Below, in pieces: positions 12,201 through 24,727 of a stretch of DNA of 64,000 nucleotides (the stretch's first letter is position 1; every line of letters begins with the position of its first letter). A program made the translations under genes and the position numbers. The stretch comes from Ceriagrion tenellum (Eukaryota > Arthropoda > Insecta > Odonata > Coenagrionidae). The stretch spans positions 115,554,085 to 115,618,084 of the forward strand of contig OY720640.1 in assembly GCA_963169105.1 (NCBI GenBank), in the 5' to 3' direction. The notes below the pieces were generated by a model, which saw only the letters and a program-made list of their open reading frames with translations, did no database searches and was not told the origin of the DNA.

Positions 12201-15200
12201 AATTATTAATATTTTATAATTGCCGAAAAAATAAGTATTTTACTAAACATGAATGAAACTTATACCAACATTGCATAAGAGCAATTCCCTTTCATTTATT
12301 TTTCCCTGTAATTAAAACACAAATTGTTTAAACAATCATTTCATTAAAGTTTTCACACCAACAACACTCTATGGTTTTGCTTCTGTACACCGCGTATCAA
12401 CGCCTAACCTGTCATATAGCAATTAAATGCCCTCCATGGTGAAGATGCAAGGTCTGGGAAATAGGAGCATGGCGACCAGTGTTGCAAGGGGCAGTACCAT
12501 ACTTTTCGAGGACACTGCGAATGATGGTCCATCGGAATGCGAGAGCTTTAATTGTTACTCCTGAGTTACATGCCAGAAGCCTTGTATTGCTCATGCAAGC
12601 ATCTAATAGCCAAAATATGATAGGAATGTACCATTTTTCCCCAGAATCCCTACATGGTAGTTGCTGACAAAATTATGTATTTGGTCAACTCCACCCGTAT
12701 TCTTATTGTACTCAGCAATGAGTTTTGCTGAGGTATTGCTAGACTTTAGGTCATAAAAACATCAATCCAGAAATCAAATGGGTCTTTATCTCTCTTTGTT
12801 CTTTACTTTATGGATTTCTTTCTCTTTATGATTTCTTTACTTTATGGAAATCTTTACTCATATGGATAGCGTTTGGAAGAGAAACCTCATCAGATGTGGT
12901 TGAACAGGCCGTAGAAAAATGCCCATTTTCCCATTTTCTATGGGCACTGACTCCTTTTTTCGGTTTGACTTCGTTTGGTCCTCTTACAGCCTTGGATTTA
13001 TTTCTGGCTCCCGCACATGAATTGCAGGTTTTTTCAGGTCAACTGCAACATCATCATTTTATTCAGCACTATCACTCTCCAACTGGACAGGGTCCTCCGG
13101 TAGCTCTTCATTCCTCTCATTTTCAAAGTTGCTTGAATAATAAGAGACAACCTATGAAGAGGATGAGTGTGTCTACTATACTTAACCTACAAAAATGAAA
13201 AAAACTATAATTATCACCATAATTACCTCAGCCTCTGACTGCAGCTTCCCAGAGCACAGACGTTCAGGATCTCTACAGTCTTCTTCACCTGAATCACAGT
13301 CTGTTTCTTGACCCTGATGAAGGGGAAAAGCATAAGAAAACATCTGCTGTGTACCCAGCGACATCATCTGATCTCATATTTTCAAGTTCCTCAATTATTT
13401 CAGAAACTGAAATTTTCAATGCTCAGGTGTAAAATAAAATAGAGCATAAATACTTATCGATTGAAAAGAAATTACATACGAAAAACAAATCGGAAAACAA
13501 ACTTTTATTTATCGATGACGCGTCAAAAAACAGAAGTCAGTCCTCCAAAATATAAGGAAATGCTGTTCCAAAAACTCCAAAAGCTATTGATTCTGGTGCT
13601 ATATATGAAAACATCATGCTCACAGTAACATGAGGGTTCGCGACCCAAGCTAGACAAAGACAAAGCTCTCAAGTGAATCCAACAATTTACCAAATATATA
13701 CATATATGAAAGGGAAATATATTTAAAAGTAGTATATAGCATCAAATAACAAATTGGTATGAATAATTGTTATATTTAATGTTTTCAACGAGTCTGCTAG
13801 CACCTATCCAACATGCTTCCTTTCTCTCTCTAGGCAATGAACATATGAAGGGGAGGGTAGAGACGCCAAAGGCTATACATAGTTGACCAGTGCATCTGGA
13901 TCGTAGACGGCAATGTTTGAATTCCACACTAAATTCGTTCGATCAAAGAGACATTTAAAACAAAGTGGGTTGCTAATGACCCGCTGGTCGCTAGCTAATG
14001 GGTTAACTTCGATTGATTGGTTGGCACTAGCATAGGAGAACTAAGCTAGTGGTATTTGTTTAAATGTTTATAAATTAAGAGGCTCAGCCTTTGGCAGAGT
14101 ATAATATAACTTTCATCCATTCCATCACAGAATATAACTTCCATTGATTGGTTGGCACTAGCATAAGAGAACTAAGCCTGGCATATCACAAGCTATTCTT
14201 TTACACCTGCATCATCAAAGTTAGCCCTCTGATATTATATCAGCAGTTTTTCCTCATCACAAAAATTTTGTTGAAGATGTTTTGTGATGTGTGTTATTGA
14301 ATGCATGTTATTATATATTTTCAAAATCATGTTCCATTAACTCATACTTATTACATACATATTAACATAAAGAATATTTTGCTTTGCAGGTACATATATT
14401 TTTATCAACTTCCATTCCTGCCAGAAATGTGGGGGAGATTCAAAGACATGGCAATGTTTAAAGTTCTTAGAGCTGGCAACAAATCCAGTAAGGTCACCAA
14501 CGAAGATATTGAAGCCTATAAGTATACATTTGGAAAATCAGGTAAGTAATTTCTTACTGTAGCTGGTTCAATGCAATGCAGGTATACTAGAGCAGTTTCT
14601 ATTTGGGGCTTTGATTGGGCATTCTCATGGAATGCAAGAAAAGTAGGAGTTGAGGTTGTCATGATGCAAGCACGAATTCACACTTTGCTCAGCTTGTATT
14701 GATGACATTGTTGTTTAGACAGCTACTCCATTTTGTGATTAGGAAAATTGATCTGTATCTAAATATGGATGAATAAATTATACAAGTTCTTTGGTAACTT
14801 TGTGTTATTCCATTTTTCTGAGAATTTAATGGTAACTTTTACAATACCACAGACTTGTAAACACACGACCTGGGTTTCAACACTAAGTGCTGAAACCCGG
14901 GTTGTATGTTCATGTCTGTAGTATTTTAAAAGTTACCATTAAATTCTCTAAATATGGATGCTATGTTTTGAATTGTTTTAGCCATCAATATTGTTAAATG
15001 CTAATTGTTGTTAACACACTACTTGAAACTACCCCACTTTGCTTTGTTTTCAAATAATAGTTGGTCCACCTCTACTCCACTGCCACATCCTCTTGTTATT
15101 CCCCAATAACATGAGTGATTCTTCCTTTCTGTTGCTGGTGTGCTGAAATGGGACTGAAACTGAGGAGTAGATGCAGCACTCGTTGAAACTCTAGTGTGAA

Positions 15201-18200
15201 TCACTGAATTGCTCATTCATTTTGTGGTTTAGTTTACTCAAGCACCCTAAGGATTTGTTTCTTTCATTCCATTTAGGATCTCAATATCTCTTCATATGAT
15301 TCAATTTTATTCTTCTTCTTAAAGACATCACGAATTGTCCCAGCTCATTTAAAATTCCTAAAATATTAAAAGACAAGAGTTAAAATAAATAAATAAATTC
15401 ATTTCTCGGCACGGGCAACCAGGTGTTAACATTCCGGAGGTCAGTAAAAAGTTGCGGAAAAGTTGTTAAAATAATTTAATTGTGAATTTTGGTCCGGAAT
15501 GCTGTGAAAAAATAAAATGTAAAGAACAACTATGAGGAAAAGAAACTATAAGACCATGATACAAAAATTGATTCCATTTCCATTTAGTGTGAACACATTT
15601 AGTGTGGAATCCAGTCTGATAAAAACTGAAGATAAATGATGCTTGAAGGCCTTTGGTCAAAAACCTAAGGACAAGATGAAGCTGAAGGGAATTAGTTTTC
15701 TAAGGCAGAATCTTATTTAATCCAAGAAAATTGAGACTTGTGCTAGATTTAGAGTGGATTTCTTCCTGAAGCCATAATCTGTTGAACAAAGCCAGGCTTT
15801 TTTTACTTCTGATTGTAATGTTTTATTTTGAATTGGCAAAAGGTGCTTGCGTATTAGGAGTAAAGAAAATTATTACAGAACTCTTACCTTGAGTGGTACA
15901 TCCAGGAAAGAATATCTTAACTTAGCTTTCATTGGTATATAATTTGTGGCTATGTTTGTTGTTGTTTTGTCAAAATCCGTAAAGAAGTTGTTGGTATCCA
16001 AAACAGTACATCATCTGAGTTTTGATAATAAAGTCACTTACCTATTAAATGTCAAAAAATGCCGCTGCTGAATTCATTAAGGAAATAGAACTCTTATATT
16101 CTTGCATGAAATCAGAAATGCAGTAATTTTTAGTAGAGATGGGACAAATAGTGATTTTCTCGAATTCGAATATAATCAAAAGCCTCGAATATTCCATTAC
16201 TGGATTTGTTAATAAGTATGGAATATGTATTAAAACATTATTTGCCTTCTGTTTTGAACAAACCTGTACATTAGATTTTAAAAATTTTACTCATTTGTTT
16301 TAAAATTTAAATTTATCTTGAATATGAACAAGTCAATGAAGTAATATACCATACAATCATTCTGGACCAACTCTGCTGGGCAACTTATGATCACAAAGCT
16401 ATTTTAGAACATTTTATTTTTCATTCTTTCATAATATTTGTTCAAAGGGAATCATTTATTTCATATTTAACTTATGTTTTACAAAGGATGTTGTGCTTTT
16501 ACAACAGGGAGGCATTAGGATTATAACAAAAATATTCATTAGAAAACATGCAGCCCACTTATTATTCAACAGAAAATTCTGCTGTCATTTGGTACATTTC
16601 TTATGTTTTGATTTACAGTAAAAATAACAATATAATTTCCAATTTAGGAATAAGGTTCTTTTAAAGAACACCAATTTAATGAACAGATCTTTATACCAAA
16701 TCATATGTTGTCAGTATCATTCACTCGTCATAAAGTAACGCCACAGAGACTTCAATAAGCAACCACTTGGTAAACATTTCGTACTTTTACATATTTTTAG
16801 GATTTAAGAATTTCGCATTTGTCTTTGTTTGGATATTGGACATGCTGCGCATGTGCAGACCACATGTCTAACTTCCCGATGTGTCATTTTCAAAGCGGGC
16901 ACGTGCGTAGGAGGATATAACGCTTGCCATATCTTTAAAATATATATTTCAACGTCCAATCAGTGGTCAAACATCGCTAATCACAAAAAGTAACATTTCC
17001 TCTTTTGTTGCTCCACTGTGCCATAGTTGTGCGCCACAAATTAAATTTCATATTGTTATTTTACAGTCCTGTGTCACTGCTGTACTAAAAATTTAGGTTC
17101 TACCCTTTCTAAGAATTAATTTAGGAGTTATTAGGCCCTAAATATACACCAAAATTTAAAAAAAATAGAAAAAATGAAAGTAATCTTCAGAATATTTGTC
17201 TAGAAAAGCAATGTTAAGAGAAAATGCAGATTGTTGCCTTTTAATGACAAATACATCGTTCAATTTAAAATATGACCACTATATCGACATTTATTTGAGC
17301 TATTATTCGGAGCCATGGCATCCCATTTTGCACTAACTCGTGAAATCCGTAGTGCCATAACTCTGACATTTGTAAATGAAAGCTAATATTTGGCAAGTCA
17401 TCATTCCTTATTATTTTCTTCCATTGTGCCAATAATCGTGGAAATCGGAAATGGTCGAGCCACAGCCTCAGTCGAGTTTCCATGAAATCTCCCAGTTTCA
17501 TATCTAATAGGTAGCAAAATGTGAGGCAGATTGAAGGCATATTGTTAAATCTCTATGATACTTACCTTTTAAGACACTTGCCTTCAAGAATATCCACCAA
17601 ATTAGGTCTACCACTTTTATTGCCGTGTGGATTTCATCGGCTACCAAAATTTCTTGAACAGCTATTATTGGTGAAACAATGAAAGATAAACAATTGCATT
17701 CAAAGTTTCCGAACCATAGGGGATGGGGCCACAACTTTTGATGCAGGTTGAGGAATGTAAATAAATTTCCAGTCTTTTTGACGGCTAACCCACATGATGT
17801 AGAGAATTAGTTTTGTCTACATCAGCACTGATCCAGCAACATAAGTCAAATGACAACACTAAAGTGTAATGGACTAGTTTTCATTGGATTTTTCGTGAAA
17901 AACAATTCCCAACAAGTAGGCATGGTAGCAATTTTATGATCACTAAAACAATTCATTACTCTATGTGAAAGAGATGAATGAAAAAATGTTAATTTATCAC
18001 GTCGGCGACCACTCATGCCATGACTTTTCATGCACTTGATATTCTCTTGTCATGGCAAACATTTCAATCCCTACATTTTCCTGATGCAAACTTTTCGGGG
18101 AGGATTCATTTCAATTCCTTCAAATCTGTCTCCAACTGATTTACACAGGACATAAATAGTAAGATGGAATAGTTTGCCCAGCGTAAAATCTGGAACATTT

Positions 18201-19525
18201 ACATAAAATTATTTGGCTAACAGATAAACTCTCCGGATTTGGTAGAAATGACACATTGTATCATTTCTCTAAATTGATGAAATTGAAATTGAAGAAAATA
18301 ATTTGTAGTGGAGTAAAACCTTTTAATCACAAACGAAGCCTGAACCAAGTAGCAACCATCAATGATATTTAGAAGCTTTCTTCAACTTATATTAATGACA
18401 TGTGCTCACTGGATTATTTTGGTACAGTGATGAGATTCTCTCACAACACATAGTTGTATCAGAGAATAAAGTAAGCAATGTTTTATTCAAGAACAACAAC
18501 TAAAAAAGGTATTTTTAATGAAGAATGGTGTGTACTCACAGTTCTCGGGAAGAACTCAAAGTGGTTACTTCATCAACTTGCTGAGCATTATTCCAGGGCA
18601 CGATATTAGAGGTAGTCTAATTTCACCCCTCGGCATAATTATTTGAAATTCAAGATCACGAATAATTTCCAGTATTCGAATATTCACCGATGCTATTTGC
18701 CCATGTCTAATTTTTAGAACATCATATGAAAACTTGTCTCCATAAAATTAACTGATGTGTTACTCATGTGGATGTAGGTATAGGAAACAGCAGAAATTTT
18801 TTAAATGATTAATGACCAGCCAGCAGAAGTTGCATGTTGTTCCCCTGCATCATCTGGGTGTAAGATACGTAATTACTTGAATGCAGTTAAAGAATAGATT
18901 CCAAAAAAAAAGTTTTAGTGGTAAGGATATCCTGACCCAACCTGTGTTTTCCCTTAGCTAAAGATACTATAATAATATAAGTTTGTGAGGGATATTAGTT
19001 TGCTATTCCTTATGGAAGACAAAATCTAACGTTTGGAGTTTAAGCTAATCAAACTTTTGGAGAAATACATTATGAAAACCTATGGAAATACCATGCGAGT
19101 CTAAACCTGCTTGCTTTGAGTAGGAAATCCCATGTTTTTCCCGAATTTTTCCTATTTTAGTGATGAATTGACATGGACATATGGATGGATTTTTATCTGT
19201 ATGGATACCTGATAAATACATTGTATTTCAACTGATAAAATTTTATCACTTCCCAGGGGCATTCACTGGACCTGTGAATTACTACCGTGCCAACTTCTTA
19301 GGAATGGTGAAAAAGGATACGCCGCGTCAATTGAACAAAGTTACTGTCCCTGGGTTATTAGTATGGGGTAATAAGGACATGTTCCTGGACATACATATTG
19401 TAGAGTATACTAAGAAATATGCTGAAAACCTTCAAGTTGAAATTATTGAAGGAGCCAATCACTTTGTTCAGCAGGATGAACCAGAGAAAACAAATGCTGT
19501 GATGAGGAAATATCTTGCGAGTTGA
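9041..19525 (+). CDS. Membrane-anchored epoxide hydrolase, alpha/beta-hydrolase fold (EPHX4-like), six coding exons
   Basis: Joining exons 9041-9232, 9305-9429, 9568-9680, 11136-11304, 14390-14541 and 19257-19525 gives 1020 nt encoding 339 residues. Every intron is GT..AG and all phases agree. A hydrophobic segment at residues about 8-30 is a likely membrane anchor. The HGFP oxyanion motif is at 85-88, the nucleophile Asp154 sits in AHDWGG, the charge-relay acid is Asp291 (GNKD) and the base is His319 (GANHF). Lid tyrosines that would activate the epoxide are Tyr201 and Tyr260 (NYYR). These enzymes hydrolyse epoxides to diols through a covalent aspartyl ester. There is no EHN domain, so this is not the microsomal EPHX1/juvenile-hormone epoxide hydrolase type. 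Length is slightly below human EPHX4. Introns 4 and 5 have been enlarged by transposons. Substrate unknown. Confidence 0.93.
9305..9429 (+). CDS. Epoxide hydrolase exon 2
   Basis: Residues 65-106, including the HGFPEFWYSW oxyanion-hole strand and loop. The acceptor is CTAG and the donor GTGAGT splits the Trp106 codon. Confidence 0.92.
9568..9680 (+). CDS. Epoxide hydrolase exon 3
   Basis: Residues 107-143, with the family-typical DMRGYGDSEKP turn at 111-121. The donor GTAAGA splits Gly144. This short exon would be missed by ORF length filters. Confidence 0.92.
11136..11304 (+). CDS. Epoxide hydrolase exon 4
   Basis: Residues 145-199 with the nucleophile elbow AHDWGG (Asp154). The donor GTGAGT splits Trp200. 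Confidence 0.92.
11872..14002 (-). mobile_element. Degraded piggyBac-type transposon in epoxide hydrolase intron 4
   Basis: The 2.13-kb unit is flanked by TTAA on both sides (11868-11871 and 14003-14006), the piggyBac target. Both ends begin CCCATTAG read inward, and GACCCGCTGGTCGC occurs near each end (12033 and 13978). On the minus strand, roughly 12730-12440, decayed transposase C-terminal sequence is readable: AEYNKNTGGVDQ, a frameshift, then WLLDACMSNTRLL and LEKYG. These correspond to the conserved NxGGVDxxD and LLD..xxNAxxL region of PGBD/piggyBac transposases. The catalytic core seems mostly deleted, so the copy is dead. Confidence 0.78.
12412..12730 (-). pseudogene. piggyBac transposase C-terminal relic
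   Basis: A minus-strand reading gives the NTGGVD motif near 12690 and, after a one-frame shift near 12630, a stretch ending LEKYGTAPC near 12490. The family resemblance is to the C-terminal part of the transposase after the third catalytic Asp. Upstream minus-strand sequence to about 13400 has an acidic, poorly conserved N-terminal character. Confidence 0.65.
14390..14541 (+). CDS. Epoxide hydrolase exon 5
   Basis: Residues 201-250, the cap (lid) domain, with first lid Tyr201 directly after the split Trp and the conserved YQLPFLPE segment. The donor GTAAGT splits Gly251. Confidence 0.92.
14821..14947. repeat. 127-bp imperfect palindrome (foldback element)
   Basis: Arms of about 58 bp, beginning AGAATTTAATGGTAACTTTT and ending in its reverse complement, close on a small loop around 14880-14890. 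The stem is roughly 90% complementary. It lies in intron 5 of the hydrolase gene, outside the hAT element, and would form a hairpin in the pre-mRNA. Confidence 0.7.
16134..18709. mobile_element. hAT-type transposon with intact 8-bp target duplication
   Basis: The 2576-bp insert starts TAGAGATGGGACAAATAG and ends in the inverse of TAGACATGGGCAAATAG. These are hAT-style ends, each followed by a TTCGAAT-containing subterminal stretch. It is flanked by identical 8-bp direct repeats ATTTTTAG at 16126-16133 and 18710-18717. Three minus-strand open frames of 61-91 codons (17265-17540, 17504-17734, 17846-18031) may be transposase debris, but I recognise no catalytic or BED-finger motif. It lies in hydrolase intron 5. 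Confidence 0.82.
19257..19525 (+). CDS. Epoxide hydrolase exon 6 with stop
   Basis: Residues 252-339 with second lid Tyr260, acid Asp291, base His319 and the family-typical QQDEPEK tail, ending in TGA. The acceptor is TCCCAG. Confidence 0.92.
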
Positions 19526-19663
19526 ACTAATAATGTTGTTTTGCTTTAACGTGAATGGTTTTGAGGATGTTTACATGTTTTGTACATGTTGTGTGGATCT
19601 AGCTTTTTTAAAAATGTTCCTTGTTATTTTTTTACTGAAACAAGAAAATGGTGGAGAGAAAGA

Positions 19664-19722
19664 AATAAAATTCTTATATATTGTATTCAACATATTGAAA
19701 TGGTCATATAAAGTGAAATAAA
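19664..19722 (+). terminator. Candidate polyadenylation signals of the epoxide hydrolase gene
   Basis: Two AATAAA hexamers lie at 19664-19669 and 19717-19722, 140-200 nt after the stop codon. A T/G-rich stretch (TTTGTTGGTTG) follows the second and would suit a cleavage site. Confidence 0.55.
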
Positions 19723-19739
19723 TTTCTATATTTGTTGGT

Positions 19740-20480
19740 TGATTAATGAACTTTTATTAATGGCACCCTTGCTACAATGTCATCGTCCTCTGCAATCTTT
19801 GATTTGATAATTGATTTGCGAGGCTCTCTAGCAGGACTGGCTCCCCTCCATTTCCCTTTCAGTTGACCATTTCATTACAAAATTATCTTCGCTTGGAGAG
19901 AATTCTTAATAGCCTAGTGTCTTCTATTCTTGGTCTTCCTCTGTAATTCCTCCCCTAGAGTTTTAATCTTTCATTATTGTTTTCATGAAGCTATGGTGTC
20001 CAAAAATGCAATATTTTAATAACAATTCTAAATGCAATGCACAACTTAAATTTTTTTTATTTGTCCTCTGCATTATCAATAGTTGGAATGTTTCCTAGAA
20101 GTTAAAAAATCCCTAATGCTATGAAAATAAAATCCCTCATCCATTGTGTTGGAACAAGTTTTAATAATGTTGAGATACATGTGGTCTTTCATGTCTTAAA
20201 ATACTAGGGAATTTCAACAAAATAAACTGAAGCATCTCATCTAATGGATCTGATTACAAATTTCCAAAGTTAACTTTGGAAACTGGACTGACCTTGACAA
20301 TGTGTAAAGGAATGCATAACCCCTAGAGATGTACTGGCAGGAGCAATTATTGCTCCTGATAAAGCCACCCTTGTTTGAAGAATCCAAGCACAACAAAAGT
20401 GCGAGTGGGGTATAAGTCCCACCCAACTGGGTATTATGCCTAGCCAAGGGGGAGGCAAGGCAGTCTTCATCACACGACCT
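19740..20480. other. Unannotated intergenic stretch with palindromes
   Basis: No gene is seen. A perfect 22-bp palindrome centred on the dinucleotide at 20271-20272 (20261-20282) and a 21-bp near-perfect one at 20338-20358 sit in a short non-coding stretch just before the LINE remnant. Confidence 0.45.
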
Positions 20481-20499
20481 ACTTGTGCAACAACACCAT

Positions 20500-21010
20500 C
20501 TCGGGATACAAGGACTATGGGAGAGAACAGGTAAGAATGGGAAATTGCATTGTTCTGACAAAGATGAGGTCTAGGAAGGTAGAAAATATTAATCAGAAAA
20601 GGGAGGAAGGGAAAGTAGATGCTTTGAAGCGGTATGATATGGCAGGGATTATAGGAGTGATAGTTACAGAGTGGTCTATAGTGGGGGAAATAAGAGTCAA
20701 TGTAGAATAGCTATGAATTTGAATGCTAAACTGGGGAAGAGGGTAGTAAACCTTGAACAGGTGAGCAACAGGATGCTAGTTGTACAAATGAAGGTATGCC
20801 CGAACAATATCATATTGATACTTGTCTAATATGTATTAACCATAGGGTGGAGTGTATACACAATTAGAAGAGATAATTAGAGAACTCCCAGGAAAGAAAA
20901 CTCGGTGATGGACAACTGGAATGCAGTGGTGGGGGCAAGGAGGGATGGGCTTTGAACAAGAAATGACTGCAGTTAGAAGTTGGTTGAATTTTGAAGGAGA
21001 AATAAATCTT
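20500..21010 (+). pseudogene. LINE apurinic endonuclease domain remnant
   Basis: Plus-strand frames read ALKRYDMAGIIGV..TEW, then NAKLGKRVVNLEQVSNRMLV, then EEIIRELPGKK followed by WNAVVGARRDG. These match in order the domains of APE-type LINE endonucleases, including the GDWNAVVG active-site block. Several stops and frameshifts make it non-functional. It is the 5' part of the decayed LINE that continues after 22.2 kb. Confidence 0.65.
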
Positions 21011-22200
21011 ATACTATTAAACAAGCTATTCTTGTATAAATTTTTATACATATTTATAAAGGTTTGTAAAGATTTTCTCGAAACCTACCAAACCTTTTCT
21101 CCTGAAAGTCAGCATATCAAAGTTTGTGGGTATGAGAAATCCATTGGACTGAAGATCATAAGGCTGCAAAGGCCCCAAGTCCCATGAAATGGGCCCCAAT
21201 TTTACATGGAATCAATTCAGAGGTTCATTTTATTGCTTTTTTTAAATTACCTGCAAACAAGATATAGCAAATATTTAATTCTTGCAATCGATTTTGTTAT
21301 ACACTTAGTTTTGCTTAATAATTATGTTTCCAATGACAACTATGTAAATTTTTCTCCTATTTCAACAAAAGCATTTTTTTTCTCCTATTTTAACAGAAGC
21401 ATGGGGCATTTTGCGTCCTATCGTATACATGAGAGAACAATACAGACCCTGAGAGAGGGTATTTAGGGGTTTACAGCACAAGGAATCCATTGAGCAAAGT
21501 TTTACTACCATAGAAGCACTGTTGGCTTAGAAATTACCAATTATATAGGGATTCATTAGCGAAGAAAACATAAGCTATTAACACTAAAATGGGGCCATTA
21601 TCACAAAGAAACTATTATGGCTGTTATGAAAACAATTCTGATAATGATTCCAGTGTTTAGCATGAAGTATCTCACTGACATGGAGGTTTCTCTCATCAGT
21701 TCTTCATGTAGTAAGACCAAAATTTATATGAATATAATACTTCTATAAGGAATTTTCTCTATCTCATATGAAAATAACTGTTTTTAAATTCCATTGGATT
21801 GCCGAAAATCTATCTATTACACACACAACTGTGTAGTATATCGAAGGATACGAAATGAAACTAAAAGAAGCTAGTGGGTTTCCTAGCAGAAACACTTCCC
21901 ATTTCTTATAAAAAACAATGAAACAAAAGCTCATACATGGCTCAGACTGGAGTAGAACATGAATTTATGATTCATGCAGTCCTGGAATTTAATTTTTCGA
22001 GAAATACATATTTCAGTCATTATAAACGAATTTTTTATGATAAAATATAAATAATGTTACAGTACTGAACTGAATAACTTACTGTACTTAGTTACTTAAC
22101 TTACCCTACTAACTTACTTAACTACTGTACTTATTGTTAGTAGTAATAAGCACTTCGCGTGTAGGTACCCATGAAAAATGCTGGGAGATATCAAATACAG
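21010..22200. other. Unannotated stretch inside the decayed LINE interval
   Basis: AT-rich sequence with no recognisable reverse-transcriptase or endonuclease motif. It may be a separate insertion splitting the LINE. Confidence 0.35.
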
Positions 22201-22757
22201 GATTACATTATGTTAAGGCGGAGATTTGGAATCTGTGATGAAATGCCACTAAGCTATCCCGGGTAAAAGCAGACTCTGGTCATAACATACTTATGAAGCA
22301 TTGCTATGCTATGAATGGCTTTGTAAAAGTAGGAGGTAAAACGCAGAGACATTATAATGATTGGAAAGGAGGTAGTGGAAAGGATTCAAGTAAAGCAAAA
22401 TGGGGACAATCGAGGAAAGATGGCAGACTATAATAACAGGTATAGTAAGATCGGCAGAGAAAATAAAAAGATTTGTTGTAATGAGGAAGGTAAGGTAGCA
22501 GTGAGTTGCAGAAGAAATAATGTATAAGGATAGTGGAGGAGAGGAGGAAGAGGAAAAACATCAACATCCAACAAGGTAAGAAGAAGTAAAAGAATGAAAT
22601 AATAAATTAAAGTGACCAATCAGGCAAAGGAAAACTGATGGATAGGAAAATGTGATGGAGCAGAAAATCTACACCAAGAGGAGGAAGTGGGTGCAATATA
22701 TGCTCTGGTGAAAATGCTAACTTGCAGTAAGAGAGGGCAAATGATTCCAAACCTTAA

Positions 22758-23513
22758 CCCTTTCACACCTAGCGACGGCTATAGCCGACGTGAATTTGCC
22801 AAAGCAATCGAACGAATGTCGGCCATAGCCGACGCAAGGGAAGAGAAGTGACCAATATGGAAGCAATAGTCCCAGCTATGCAGTAATCCTTTGGGACCCA
22901 GCTTAGCGACATCCCGGACCTATTCCTCGGCAAGTGAGCTCAACCCTCCGCCTCATTAGTAGCCCTCCTTGCTGCATGAATCCACAGTTAATTTATTGCA
23001 TTTGCAATGGTCTTTCGAGGCAATTATTTTTTGCACACTACTAATGTTTTACTTAGAAATGAATTATTTGTTTTTTGCAGAGTCTTAGAAATTTTCAAAC
23101 AAAATTCTAGCGTTGATACTAAGGGAGTTTTTGTGTGGAACTTTGAATAGTTTGTGTGTACATATATCAATTAAATTTGTTAATATTTATGCTGTAATTT
23201 TGTTTAAAATTGTAAAATGCTCGGGATAACATTATAAATTCATTTAAAAGTATAAATTTTTGGGGTATTCAGCAATGGATTATTTAAAAAAACCACTGCT
23301 AATGCAACAAGTGCTGAGAGAGGGGTTGCTAAGGGTTGGGGGGCCGAGCCGAGTGCCTGGGGGAAGGGCACAGTGTCCCGCTGAGTACATACGAAAGGCA
23401 TACCTGAGCGATTCATTGCCATGAGAGAGCTCCATAGAGAGGAGTACAGAAAATTCTCATGCTACTCGTAGCAGGGGAAGCATTTCCCTTTCAGAGGCTT
23501 TGGCACGAAAGGG
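22758..23513. mobile_element. TTAA-flanked piggyBac-like MITE (756 bp)
   Basis: TTAA flanks at 22754-22757 and 23514-23517 bracket ends that both start CCCTTTC read inward. Just inside the left end a palindromic motif, CGGCTATAGCCG, is followed by a near repeat of it (CGGCCATAGCCG). No transposase is encoded. It interrupts the decayed LINE, so it inserted later. Confidence 0.7.
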
Positions 23514-23815
23514 TTAAGGATAAAACAGGGAAGACATAAATCGAACAAGAAGATATTCAGGATAGCTGGAAAGTATACATGGAAAAGCTATATGACTGCA
23601 AAGGTGATAAAATAGACTGTTGATCATAGGTATAAAATAGCGTTTCCAAACTTTTCCAGTCACAGAATCCATTTTGAAGTGAAAGTTTCTCACTGAACCC
23701 CAAGGAATATTTTGTGTTAAGTGTACAGTCTATGTTCTAAGAGACAAATTGCACACCATTTATGTATATATGGATGGACGAATCACAAGATGTGTATAAT
23801 ATTAACCCTTTCACT

Positions 23816-23946
23816 TTGCTGGAATTTTATTCCTGTGCGAAGAGAGATGAAGTAAGTCAGTAAAATGATGATGAGACATGCTCATCATATGCATAGAGAT
23901 ATATTCAGCCCGTGACAATATATGCTCATCATGTGTAGTGAAAGGG
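23816..23946. mobile_element. TTAA-flanked mini-MITE (131 bp)
   Basis: Ends are CCCTTTCACT and its exact inverse. The left flank is TTAA (23812-23815), the right flank ATAA (one mutation). A subterminal palindrome GGAATTTTATTCC lies at the left. It contains the direct repeat ATGCTCATCAT. Confidence 0.65.
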
Positions 23947-24727
23947 ATAAAGAAATAATTGTAAAAAAAATTGCTAGGTAGAAGCAGAAATTAAATTTTG
24001 TGATACTTGGTCATCTCAACAACTGTGGAGGACGAAACCCCTGATAGTCAATCATGGAGTCCTAAGGGCTCCACAAAGCACACTGAAGGATATACAAAGA
24101 GGATGCGAAAGCCATAGAGAAGGATAACGTTTGACCAGAGTTAATTAACTGCAAAAGAAAGGGCATTACAAGTGATAAAGACAAGAAAAGCTGTGGAAGT
24201 AGATAATTTCCTTCTGAGATACTGGAGAATCTAATAAAAAAGGGATGATGATCATTTTTCAAAACTTGCTTGTAGGAACTATGAGGAAGAAGTTAGGATA
24301 AAGGATTCTGCGAAAATGTTCTCAATACCTACCCCAAAGTAGAAGAAAGTGTCAGAATGCATGCTGTAAATTAGTAGATTAGTTTAATTTCTCATGCAGT
24401 GAAAGTATTGTTTAAAATAATTAAATAAAGGCTGGAGAGTGGAGCACATTCCAACTTGGCTAATAATCAGTTTGGGTTCAGGAAGGAGAGAACAACTCAG
24501 GATGCATTTTGGTGGTAAGAACACTAATAAAAAGAAATGTAGGGAATAATCAGGATGTTTTACTCGCTTAGTGAATTACAGAAAGGTTGAAAGAAATATG
24601 GTGGGAAGCATTAGCTCATAACCGGTAAACATGACACTTTGTAATACCTCAGTACTTACCTCACTGATTTATATTACTCTAATTGGTTATTTTTTTGTGA
24701 ACGACTTTTATATTTCTGCCTACTTCA

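Larger units (their letters stand above)
22320..24620 (+). pseudogene. LINE linker and reverse-transcriptase remnant
   Basis: In broken plus-strand frames the order of a non-LTR polyprotein is recognisable. There is a charged linker near 22.3-22.7 kb, a short MEKLYDC-like block near 23.58 kb, a block reading VIKTRKAVEVDN near 24.18 kb (the 'NRKAAGVDG' motif), and LISHAVKVLFKII followed by NQFGFRKERTTQDA near 24.39-24.51 kb (RT fingers). Stops and frameshifts are frequent, and two TTAA MITEs interrupt it. RTE/L2-like by eye. Confidence 0.55.
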
